Assembly (NCBI RefSeq): GCF_000149955.1 | Contig: NC_030986.1 | Coordinates: 1-12,511, forward strand | Source of the DNA: Fusarium oxysporum f. sp. lycopersici 4287 | Lineage: Eukaryota; Ascomycota; Sordariomycetes; Hypocreales; Nectriaceae | Reading direction: 5' to 3' | Length of the DNA stretch: 12,511 nt | Shown: one piece after another, positions 1 through 8,492 of the stretch | Numbering within the stretch: the stretch's first letter is position 1 | Layout of the letters: each line of letters starts with the position of its first letter | Program-made: the position numbers and the translations under genes | The notes under the pieces: generated by a model | Databases searched by the model: none | Told to the model about the DNA's origin: nothing | Seen by the model: only the letters and a program-made list of their open reading frames with translations

Positions 1-318
1 TCTTGGAAAGGACGTTGGAATACGACATACCCTTCTCCATAAAGTCAAACGCATCGCGGTTGTTTACTATGTCTGGTTGCGTTGGGGTGGGTGTCTGGAT
101 GGATGCCCTTGGTAGGACTGCTTCCACTAGGTGTTGTCTTAGTTGGGCCGATTGTGACGACTGGCTCGTTAATAGCCTCGCCACAGTAAGACCAGCCACT
201 GAGGAAGTTGCTATACCCAGGGCTAACCCCAGGGTTCTGAGATATCAACATTGTAGTCGTGAAAAGACTTGCATTAATATGCTCAACAAAGTAATTCGTC
301 CATAGTAATCAGGTACGG
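1..318 (-). pseudogene. Decayed LysM-domain protein remnant, runs off the left edge
   Basis: Two minus-strand reading frames together resemble a tandem-LysM secreted protein. The first, open from about 318 down to about 90, contains NPGVSPGYSNFLSGWSYCGEA, which fits the end of a LysM domain (N-P-x-V ... YC), followed by a Pro/Thr/Ser-rich linker. The second frame takes over near 85-105 with TPTPTQPDIVNN and AFDFMEKG...SNVLSK, which fits the linker and the start of a following LysM domain. The frame change and the loss of expected LysM cysteines (Tyr or Arg stands where Cys is usual in three places) point to a broken gene. No start codon or signal peptide could be placed. It matters because an intact LysM protein lies 2.6 kb away on the same strand. 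The match is by eye and the family call is moderate; a sequencing error could explain the frameshift but not the lost cysteines. Confidence 0.45.
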
Positions 319-1026
319 TTCGAGTATGTCTTGGTAAGGGATTAAGCTATTATTGTTGAAGTATCTTGATGCGTTGGATACTTGGGCGATAGGCCCATCA
401 GCTTGATCGGCTGTTCCTTAGGGGCGGTTTTATTCTTGAACTGGCGAGGGATTATTTTTGCAGTATCTTGGGCCATATAGAAAAGTGAAATAACAGCCAA
501 AGGGCCTAGAGCCTAATTCAGCTTGGCCATGATGAAGTGAGTAACTAAGGAACTGGATTAATGATAGATAGTTAAATGCTTCTATGGCAGTAGAAAAGAT
601 ATGACTATTATAGTTACGCTGGTGTATATCTTGTGCCGGCATCAGGTTATGACCTGATATATCTTTCTATTGATCTAAGTACTACTACCTTGTTTGTCCT
701 TCCTAGATAAACTTAGTGTTGCTTCCCATCTGGGTATGCCTTTTAGCCGCAGTACGGTATGTCGCAGATCCGTGTCTTTAGCACATGGCAATGGAAAATT
801 TCTTTACAGCCGAATGGTAACCTGTGTTGGTTCTGAAAACATTCTGCTTCTTTCAATGTGACACTACGGCACGCTTGCAGGGGAAACTGCAGGGACCAAG
901 CAAGGGTTTAAAGGTAACATCGCTTATTAGAGGAATTAATTATCCGGAGTGTGGACCCAACCGAAGAATTCCGTACCACTTTGTGTAAACAAGTTGGACA
1001 AAGAATATTAAATACCTAGATACGGC
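319..1026. other. Stretch with no supported gene
   Basis: Both strands carry only short open frames without recognisable domains. It holds a perfect 7-bp inverted repeat with a 4-nt loop at 641-658 and an AGGGG stress-element-like motif near 879, neither of which can be given a role. The part near 1026 is the downstream flank of the minus-strand F-box gene; the left part would be the upstream flank of the decayed LysM remnant. Confidence 0.4.
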
Positions 1027-2418
1027 TTAGCCCACTGGTCCGTTCGGTGCATCAGGGTTCCAGTCTTCCGGGCCTTCCTCATCTTCTCTGTACAGCTGCC
1101 AATTCCGCGACACAGGTCCGCCGTACCGAACAAAGCCTTCCGGTGTTTGTTCCACCAAACTTGCTATGTTCTGATAGCCCTCGCGTTCCTCAGCACTAAT
1201 AAGACACTGTCCAGCTAACTTTTCATTACGTATCAGCATAGGCTGCTTTTTGGGGTACGTTTTGGACCACTCTGCGTATTCGAATATGCCATGGTCTGGC
1301 ATCAATGCTTTGCCGCAAGTCCAAGCTGTAGGTAATCTTGCGCCTGTAGTTAGCGTTCTCCATGGCCGCCCCCCAGCTATACCGATACAGTCTCTTTTAT
1401 CCAGGACTACAAATGCCTCGCCGTTTCTTATCCGGATATAGTAAGCCGGAGTGTGATTGAGGCCCGCCAGCCATGTCACTGGGAGTGCCCATGTTTTGGT
1501 GTCACGGGCCTGTTTTCCTACGTTGCAGTGCAGGAAAGTCCGATATATAGACTTGTCAGGCTCGCCACCTGATGGCAAGACTCCCAAAACTGTAATCCTG
1601 GCAGGGGATGATGTCTCCGGGAGCGTGGCTACCTGCTGTAACCCATGGATCAACGAGTGCCAGGTTGATAAAGGCCGAGGCTGATGCAAATCTGCCCACT
1701 CATTATTTTCAATGCATAACAAGTGGAGACTCCGTAGGTGCGGTAGGCTGATGGGATGGAAGACCTTGTGTTTGTCCCACGTGCCTAGCATTGCACCGCA
1801 TACAGGGTCCAAATTGATGTGAACGTGCTGCAAACGCGGTAACAGGCGTCGTAGATCCTCGCACAGATGCGTGGGGTCTGGGTCGGGGTTGCTATCATTT
1901 ATGACTCCCACCGCAAGTTCTAGACTAATGCAACTTTCAGGAAGGCTTTTGAGTAAGGATGAAATGGTTGATCTCGTAGTCTTGTAGAGTTGAGCTTCTG
2001 ACCAGGGCTTGAGAGGGTTTCTCATAGTTCGATGATGTCGTATAAGGGAGAATGACTTGAGATTAGCCATAGACGGGATAACATTTGCCAATTGCGGGAT
2101 TAGTAGTTCCGCTTTGTCCCATTTGGCTTTGTCCAGTCGATCTGACTGATCGTCATGGTTGAGGTACAGGGTAAAAGACTGTGTTAGGGTGAGAGCTTGC
2201 TGATTGTGGCATGCTATGAAGCGATCTAGCGATTGGCCACAGGACAATACCAAGTCGCGATAAAGTATTGGCAGGGAAGTATCTCGCCACAGTTGATTAA
2301 CCAACAAGCAAGAGATAACAACATCCCTGGAGTCATTACCAGCATAATTGATCACCTTGTCGAAGACTTCGGTGGGGAGAGCGCTAATTTTGACAGTCAT
2401 GGGAAAAGAAAAGAGCAT
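1027..2418 (-). CDS. F-box domain protein (LRR-like C-terminal part)
   Basis: A single uninterrupted frame of about 463 residues. Residues about 14-55 form an F-box: LPTEVFDKVI, then a hydrophobic CLLVNQLWRD segment and LPILYRDLVL, the usual pattern of fungal F-box proteins. The F-box docks on Skp1 in an SCF ubiquitin ligase and the rest of the protein would choose the substrate. The middle contains leucine-rich stretches (for example LPHLRSLHLLCIENNEW) typical of the degenerate LRR-like parts of such proteins. The C-terminus is acidic with Trp, Pro and Gly. The first in-frame ATG is at 2418; a second at 2400, just before the F-box, is equally possible and would remove six residues. No intron is needed. 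Orphan F-box genes of this kind are numerous and variable in filamentous ascomycetes, so the target cannot be inferred. Confidence 0.82.
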   Translation of the reverse strand: MLFSFPMTVKISALPTEVFDKVINYAGNDSRDVVISCLLVNQLWRDTSLPILYRDLVLSCGQSLDRFIACHNQQALTLTQSFTLYLNHDDQSDRLDKAKWDKAELLIPQLANVIPSMANLKSFSLIRHHRTMRNPLKPWSEAQLYKTTRSTISSLLKSLPESCISLELAVGVINDSNPDPDPTHLCEDLRRLLPRLQHVHINLDPVCGAMLGTWDKHKVFHPISLPHLRSLHLLCIENNEWADLHQPRPLSTWHSLIHGLQQVATLPETSSPARITVLGVLPSGGEPDKSIYRTFLHCNVGKQARDTKTWALPVTWLAGLNHTPAYYIRIRNGEAFVVLDKRDCIGIAGGRPWRTLTTGARLPTAWTCGKALMPDHGIFEYAEWSKTYPKKQPMLIRNEKLAGQCLISAEEREGYQNIASLVEQTPEGFVRYGGPVSRNWQLYREDEEGPEDWNPDAPNGPVG

Positions 2419-2424
2419 GCACAC

Positions 2425-2888
2425 GGATGTGGATGGAAGCGAGGGTTAGGATAAAAGGATAAGCGAGAAGTCTAAAGTCCGTTCGGGCCGGGACCAGTAA
2501 GCATCTTAAATAGACATCATGCGCCACCTTGGCACTGCGGGGAACAGGGAAAGAATTTCTAAACCGTATCCGATTTGTATTACGGCGGCGATTTGAGAGT
2601 TGATAACCGTTTGTTATTCATGATATAAAGAACGTTTAAGAAAAGGAGTATAAAACTCTGATGTATTGAGAATATAGACTTTAATAAATGAAGATTATGC
2701 TCGAGAAATTTCCACCACGGCTCTATATGTAGTTTCTATGTAATCTCTATATAAAGATATGCTGCATTAACGATGCAGCAGGGATAGAGGGGACAATATT
2801 ATCTCCTAAGTATACTTTCCGAATTCTGGTTGACTAATTGTAGAAAATATCATACTAGAAACATATCATATTAGGAAATGTTATTAAC
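2425..2888. other. Intergenic region: F-box promoter side and LysM gene 3' side
   Basis: No gene is supported. The right part lies downstream of the LysM gene and is AT-rich; the left part is the upstream flank of the F-box gene, with a pyrimidine-rich run on the minus strand just before the ATG. A perfect inverted repeat (7-bp arms, 5-nt loop) is at 2761-2779. Confidence 0.5.
2761..2779. repeat. Perfect inverted repeat, 7-bp arms
   Basis: GCTGCAT and ATGCAGC are separated by five bases. It lies about 110 bp downstream of the LysM gene stop codon and could form a hairpin in that transcript, or be a palindromic protein-binding site. No function can be assigned. Confidence 0.4.
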
Positions 2889-3647
2889 TTACCAGCCTAG
2901 ATATTTACCACAATAATACTTATCGTCTCTGCAGTAGCTAGCAGCTAAGCAGCAGTCGTCGAATTTAGAGCCTTTGCATATAAAGCCGCTATTGCAGGCG
3001 TAATCCCTATTTGTAGAGATGGAGAGCGGCGGCTTTGTTGCTGATGGTTTCGCTGTTATGGATGAAGTTGTTACTGCACTGCCTGAATAGTTGCCGTCTT
3101 GACAGTTGTCACCAGAGAATTCCTTACCGGAGCCACACCTATTAAGTTAGATCAGCACCTAAATAAGAACGGGGAACATCAACTTACTTTCCCTCGAGGC
3201 CACAGCAGTCGCCGAAGTCACTTCTGATGCACGTCTTGGAGAAGTTGATCTTCTCACCACAACTACCATCTTCATTGACGTTACGTTGTACATTGAAAGC
3301 TTGAAGTAAACGCATGTTAATATGGTTAGAAATGGAACTTCTGGAGGCCCATGCTAACCAACACAATAGGTCTCCCCAGGCACGAAACTATCACATGCAT
3401 CCCCGATGGTGGGGTTCGCAAGCATGAATTCTTTCAGCGTCAGTTGGAATTGGGAAAGGACATCGTCGCATCCCGTCCAAACGTCGGTCTTGAACTTCTG
3501 GCGACAATTCACTGCTTTATCATTCGGTAGGTGGGTGTTAACAGAACGGTGCAAAAAGTGTGAAAGGTCAAGGCTTCCCGTGACAGATAAACAAGTCGCG
3601 TATTGGGCGACGAGAAGAAAACCGGCCAGGTGTGTTGCAAGCTCCAT
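2889..3647 (-). CDS. Secreted LysM protein with two CBM18-like chitin-binding modules
   Basis: Three exons (3647-3359, 3299-3188, 3138-2889) are separated by introns of 59 and 49 nt with GT...AG ends and a CTAAC branch-like motif; together they keep one frame of 216 residues. ATG 3647 is the only in-frame start and has purines at -3 and +4. Residues 1-21 look like a signal peptide. Residues about 48-97 form a LysM domain (WTGCDDVL, LTLKEFMLANPTIGDAC, ETYCV). Residues 110-146 (TCIRSDFGDCCGLEGKCG) and 182-210 (ICKGSKFDDCCLAASYC) are CBM18/hevein-like, joined by a Ser/Thr/Pro linker. LysM and CBM18 domains bind chitin, so the product is likely an extracellular chitin-binding effector or wall-protection protein. 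It is divergent from the nuclease-domain gene, with under 200 bp between them. The second CBM18 lacks the usual tail, and the stop codon overlaps a perfect GTAAGT donor, so a further exon is possible. Confidence 0.75.
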
Positions 3648-3834
3648 GGCACAATCGAGGCAGGAACTCACCTTGAGACTGAAGTCACTTTTTTGAAAAC
3701 TACGTTCCTTAGCCGTCGTATGATAGGAGCATGATTGATAAGTAGAAAATAAGAGAGATATGTCCCGTCTTAAGCCATGCAATATTATCTCACGACCTTT
3801 TTGATCAGCTTACACTGTTGATTATGGTCTCGGA
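3648..3834. promoter_or_regulatory. Divergent promoter region between the LysM and nuclease-domain genes
   Basis: About 187 bp separate the minus-strand LysM start codon from the inferred beginning of the plus-strand nuclease-domain gene. Two upstream regions must be packed here, so shared regulation is likely. No clear TATA box or known operator was identified; an AATATTAT element is near 3781. Confidence 0.45.
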
Positions 3835-4549
3835 ATAGAGATCAAAATATTTCTTCTCTTTGCTAGCCCAGGCTTGCTGTTGTCGCTTTCACTATCATTG
3901 GTTCAAGCACAAGTATCCGTCGCCAACGGTGTCTCTGTCTATCAAGGGACTACAGTTTCGCAGAATCAACATGGAATACCCACCTTGGCATACAATTGCG
4001 CCAAGGTGCCAGCATCATGCGAAAATGTTCACCAACAATACCCTCTAGCAACCACCGTTCATGCAGCACCTGCCGGAGCTGTCACAGGCCATCATACTAT
4101 CCTGGGCGCCAGGTCACATCTGCAGTTGCATTTTGATAGGAACGATAACATAGGTGGGCAAAGAGGCAAGGCTTGTGCAAAAAGCTGGAAAAACCACCAC
4201 AACTGTCCAGAGTCTAACCAGCCAGAGTAAGTCCTTCTTCAAGCCACGAGTGAGAATAAGTTTCATTAATGATCAATAGCACTGTCCCTTCTGGAGCTAT
4301 GCTGGGAGACGACTCTTTTCCGGCTGCCAGATGGAATCCGAATAATCTCGTCATGGGCGACGCAGGCTATAACAGAATCGCCAATGCAGCAGGCCAGTTT
4401 TCCGGTATGATATGGACTTGCGATGAGTTTCCCTTCGCCACGTATAAGACCCCCTACTAAAACCCATACCATGAGTCTGAAGCTGAAACATTAACCTCTG
4501 CAGTTCTGTTAAAGGAGGTGCCAGAGCGAGAATATACTACACCCTATAG
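3835..4549 (+). CDS. Secreted NucA/NucB-type deoxyribonuclease-domain protein, start codon missing and C-terminus cut short
   Basis: Three exons (3835-4226, 4280-4441, 4504-4549) with introns of 53 and 62 nt hold one frame of about 199 residues. The first 26 residues are a strongly hydrophobic signal peptide (FLLFASPGLLLSLSLSLVQA). Residue pairs of Cys and an N-terminal GVSVYQGTTV...GIPTLAYNCAKVP segment follow. The second exon carries SFPAARWNPNN, GDAGYNRIAN and then CDEFPFA (4419-4439), with the GG after the second splice, which fits the conserved core of DNase NucA/NucB (PF14040-like) proteins. The codon expected to be the start reads ATA and no upstream ATG is in frame. The frame stops where very AT-rich DNA begins, earlier than the domain would normally end. 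It may be a recent pseudogene or a mis-sequenced gene. A cargo role beside the chitinase is inference. Confidence 0.6.
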
Positions 4550-5110
4550 AATACAGCATATAGTTTATTAATAAGCTTAATTCCTAGTATAATCTTTATG
4601 TTATTTAAGTAGGACTTTTAAAGTAATACTTTATTTACTTTAAGAAAAGTTATATTATATAAATTTATATTATTAATTATAAAAGTAATTATTAAAGGTA
4701 TTTAAAAATATTATTTTAAAATATAATTTTAATTAAATATAAAGCTTATTATTATATTTATTAAGTAATATAATAATATTAATAAATAGTTTTTTAAATA
4801 TTAAAAATATTTAATTAAAAAGTATTATATTAAAAAAAGTATTATTTAAATTATTTATTTATTTTATAATAATAATATAGTAAAAATAAGATATAAGCTT
4901 GTATTTAAAAATAAAATAAAAATAAAACTATTATATAATATAATTATAACAAATAGCTAATAATTTAATTTTATAATATAAGATTTTATATAAGTTATAG
5001 GATTAATATCTTATAGGTAATAGCTTAGTAGTAGACCTTAAGTAAGGTAACTTAAAGTAGTTAATAGGATAGATATAGAGCTGTAATAATAATAATAGTA
5101 TTATAGGACT
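4550..5110. repeat. Very AT-rich block, RIP-like or degraded transposon
   Basis: About 560 bp made almost wholly of A and T, rich in TA, TTA and ATA runs, with a sharp change to ordinary GC-containing coding sequence on each side. No open frame or transposase is recognisable. Such AT islands in ascomycetes are usually repeats mutated by RIP. It lies exactly where the nuclease-domain gene loses its C-terminus and the chitinase loses its N-terminus. A short inverted repeat (TTAAGT/ACTTAA) is at 5038-5055. The boundaries are approximate. Confidence 0.7.
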
Positions 5111-5123
5111 TAGCGCTAACTAG

Positions 5124-8100
5124 CTGAATGCTTTAGGGAATAGCACTAACCCGGCTCGTCAAGCATATAAGGATCTGCCTAAGGGTCCACCATTGCCGAT
5201 TCTTGAAATTGCTCAAGATTTTGTGGAAGAACAGAAGGAAGACAAGCCGGCTGAAGAACCGTATATCGTGCGCGCTGTCAAGGCGAGTGACGGGAATGAA
5301 AGCTCTATTGTAGAAATCGAAGACAGCAAGGCACTGACTCCGAGGGCAGCAGACACGTCTGGATGGATGCACCGTCGCCAATCGAAGCGGCAGTGCGACT
5401 TTGTGACACCCTGTCCTGATGGCAGCTGCTGTAACAGGAAGAGACAATGCGGCTACGGAGAAGAAGTCTGCGGCTCCAAGGTCTGCGTTTCCAACTGCGA
5501 TGCCACGGCCGCTTGCGGTAAAGACAGTCTCGGCGGCAAGGTCAAGTGTCCACTCAACGTATGCTGCAGTGCTTATGGCTACTGTGGCGTTGAGGACGAC
5601 TTCTGTCGAGCTGGCAACGCAGACAATTCTTGCCAGAAGGGCTTTGGGAGTTGCACCAAGATCGAGCCGCCATCTTGCGGCGGACGCTCAGCCTTCGCAA
5701 GGAGCATTGGCTACTACCAGTTTGCCAATGTGCGCGAACGGCAGTGCAACCGCATCACGCCCAAGCAAATCCGCACTGAAGGCTTCACCCACTTGTACGG
5801 CGCNNNNNNNNNNNNNNNNNNNNNNNNNNNNNNNNNNNNNNNNNNNNNNNNNNNNNNNNNNNNNNNNNNNNNNNNNNNNNNNNNNNNNNNNNNNNNNNNN
5901 NNNNNNNNNNNNNNNNNNNNNNNNNNNNNNNNNNNNNNNNNNNNNNNNNNGACGTGAAGCTCTACAAGGAGTTCACGGGTCTAAAGAAGAAGGGACTCGA
6001 GACTTGGATAGCCATCGGAGGCTGGACTTTCAACGACCCTGGACCAACGAGGACTAACTTTAGTGACTTGTCTGCCAGCCTTGCGCGTAGGGCACGGTTT
6101 ATCAAGTCTTTAACCAGTTTCCTCGATGAAAATGGCTTTCAGGGCGTGGAGCTTGACTGGGAGTAGTAAGTTATACTTTTTTTCTGTCAATCGACTCATG
6201 AGCCACCTGCTAACTAGATCACCAAAGCCCGGGAGCCCCTGATCGAGGTGGCCGCAAGGAGGATACAGACAACTACGTGTCACTCCTCAAGGACATGCGC
6301 GCTGCATTCGGGTCCAAGTATGGAATCAGTATCGCTATCCACACGAGCTACTGGTACTTACGATGGTTCAAGTCGAAGGAGATAGAGCAATACGTTGACT
6401 ACATGGGAATCATGACATATGATCTTCATGGGCCGTGGGATCACGATGTCAAGCAGGTTGGACGCGTCATCCTGGGCCACACAAACATCCCCGAGATTGC
6501 AAACTGGTCACTGCCACTATACTACGCCGGCGTCGACCCTGCAAAGGTCAACATGGGTCTTGCTTACTATGCTCGTGGCTATACCGTCGCTGATTCGAAC
6601 TGCAATGGTGTCGGGTGCAAATGGTCGGGCACCAGTCGACCGGCTCCCTGCACCAACTTTGGCGGTGTCATGTCCCTCGAGGAGATTGAGAGGATGGTCA
6701 AGGATGAGCCTGGCATTAGTCCAAAGCTTCTCCCCAAAGACATGATGATGGAGCTCAAGTTTGGCAACCAGTGGATCGGATACGATAACAAAGACACCAT
6801 TTATATGAAGAAGAAGTGGGCAAGTAGCCGCTGTTTCGGCGGTACAATGGTGTGGAGCGTCGATATGTTTTCAGGTTCTGGAAGCGGAGATACGCCGGAC
6901 GATCAAAGCGACGGAGGCTCAGAGGATCCCGGTGGTGGTCAAGGCGATGGCTCGGGTGTTATCTACATCGACCCGGAGATCTGGGAAGTGGATCAGCCCG
7001 AGGTGAAGTGCCATCCGCCATGCACTATGGTCTTACCGCCGTCGTCCCTTAAGAAGCCCGTGACACTGACACTCCCGCCCTACGAGACCTCGCTGGATGT
7101 CGCTTGGAGCGGCAAGGATGGTTGGCACAGTACTGTTCAGAAAACGACACTGACGCCTCTTGTTGTCACTGTCACCACCGTCGACGTCTGGCACATAACG
7201 ATCCGGGAGGATCGGACTAAGCTTACCACCATCTGGTCAACATTCGATATCACTCCAAGCATCAAGGTTCCAACTTTTATTATCACGAACAGACTTCCTG
7301 AGACTACCAAGGACAGTGTGACCCAGCCTCCGGGCACCAAGACCATCACTCCCCCACCATACCCTTGGACTTACACACCACCAACGACTAGACCGTCAAA
7401 TACACCCGGCGACGACGATGATGATGATGACGAAGTTATACCGCCATTCCCAGTTGTGACCTGGCGTCCAGGAAGCCTGGTCCTATATGCAAGAAGAACT
7501 GCGGCAAGCCGTGTCGCGTCTTCTGCTCTCATTCCTGTCTTCTCAACTGCCCAGACGGTGGTGGAGACTTCGCAGACCCTCGCAATCCAAAACCCCCGAA
7601 ACGGCCAGTACCACCAAACCCGACCATCCCGAAGCCTACAGGGAAGCCGGTCAAGCCTACCAAGATACCGACGCCAGGTACCACCCCCGAAAACAAGGAG
7701 CATGAAGACAACGAGCGACAGTGTGCGATTGAGTTCGGTCTCCCGCTTCCAACCTGGCGAGACCCAGCCACCACCACGAGCGTCAAGCCCAAGCCCACGC
7801 CGCCCAAGCCCTCCCCGAAACCAGACCCGAAGCCGCCTTCTCCGAACCCCAAGACGGAGGAGGTGAAATGCTATGGCATCGGCGGTGCTTGGATCCACCG
7901 AGCTTTAGTCATCGAAGCGCTCGAGGATTTCTGCGATAGATATGAAGGTCAGGTGTTAGATGCGGCCAAACCCGAAACCGAGCGTACCCTAGAGTGTCAA
8001 CACGGGGTGGTCTGCACAGGAGATGGTTTCGGGTGTGTTGTCAATGTTCTTATGAGCGTTACTGTTAAGAACGGGTGTCGGTTCACGGTCGGCGGCAAAG

Positions 8101-8264
8101 GGCCCAAGTCAGAGTGTGGCCGGATCTTGAGACGCATGATTGACGAGTGTGATGCGAGCGACGTGAGGTATAAGAAAGGTGGCACGATGAGCAGCAATTG
8201 TGCGGATTGGAAGTTTGATCCTAACTACCGTGGCTGGTGGTCCAAGAATCAATGTTCAGCGTAG
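5124..8264 (+). CDS. Killer-toxin-like GH18 chitinase (subgroup C), 5' end missing, N gap and frameshift
   Basis: The open frame begins after a stop at 5121-5123 with no signal peptide; the first in-frame ATG is 5367, so the true N-terminus is missing. A dibasic KR precedes two CBM18-like modules (CPDGSCCNRKRQCG; CPLNVCCSAYGYCG). The GH18 domain starts at RSIGYYQFANVRERQC, is interrupted by N (5804-5950), and continues with ETWIAIGGW, GVELDWE, MTYDLHGPWD, YYARGYT, QWIGYDNKDT and MVWSVDM. An intron of 62 nt (6166-6227) follows the catalytic DWE codons. Next come a Gly/Ser/Asp linker, a beta-rich segment, a Pro/Thr linker with seven Asp, and at about 7471-7488 a change of frame by one base. The new frame carries a Cys-rich segment, a Pro/Lys linker and a C-terminal domain (about 7863-8264) ending at a TAG. 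Family members hydrolyse chitin and resemble the zymocin alpha/beta subunit. The break may be an assembly error or a real inactivation. Confidence 0.85.
5804..5950. other. Assembly gap (147 N) inside the chitinase GH18 domain
   Basis: Unknown bases. The coding frame before the gap and the frame after it differ, so the gap either hides an intron or its length is only an estimate. About 23-26 residues of GH18 would be expected here, less than the 49 codons the gap could hold, which fits a hidden intron of roughly 60-75 nt if the length is right. Confidence 0.95.
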
Positions 8265-8492
8265 CCCTGTATCAGTTATAAGATATCTCACAAATAGAAC
8301 CCACAAAGGCAGCGAAGATGCGTCTTTTTGCCAAGGAATCCCAAAGTCCAGGCTGACGTTAATCTGACGGCTAAATGTTATCTTATGCCACGCCTCCCTT
8401 GAAAGCCTCTCCTTGAACACGAATCAATCAGCGATAGACAAGTCCAGATATTTATTTTCAGATTTCAACTAACCCAAAAAAAAAGAAACTCA

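Noticed and set aside
3..305. Plus-strand open frame of 100 residues at the left edge
   Set aside because: It starts at TTG, has no domain, and overlaps the minus-strand LysM-like frames that show family motifs.
641..658. Inverted repeat with 7-bp arms as a terminator or operator
   Set aside because: Too short to be meaningful in a eukaryotic intergenic region and not near a supported gene end.
3406..3696. Plus-strand open frame of 96 residues
   Set aside because: Reverse shadow of the LysM domain exon; no motif of its own.
3648..3782. N-terminal extension of the LysM protein to 3782
   Set aside because: It would need a TTG start and would place 45 residues before a clear signal peptide that begins at the only in-frame ATG.
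4550..5110. AT-rich block as one long intron of the chitinase or of a nuclease-chitinase fusion
   Set aside because: All other introns here are 49-63 nt, no donor continues the nuclease frame, and no start exon is visible, so an insertion or RIP-mutated repeat is simpler.
5419..6057. Plus-strand Ala/Arg-rich frame crossing the N gap
   Set aside because: A shifted reading of the CBM18 and GH18 codons of the chitinase; the run of unknown residues lengthens it artificially.
7371..7898. Minus-strand open frame of 175 residues opposite the chitinase linker
   Set aside because: It is the reverse reading of Pro-, Asp- and Lys-rich linker codons, giving Gly/Ser/Arg-rich low-complexity sequence; the plus strand is explained by the chitinase.
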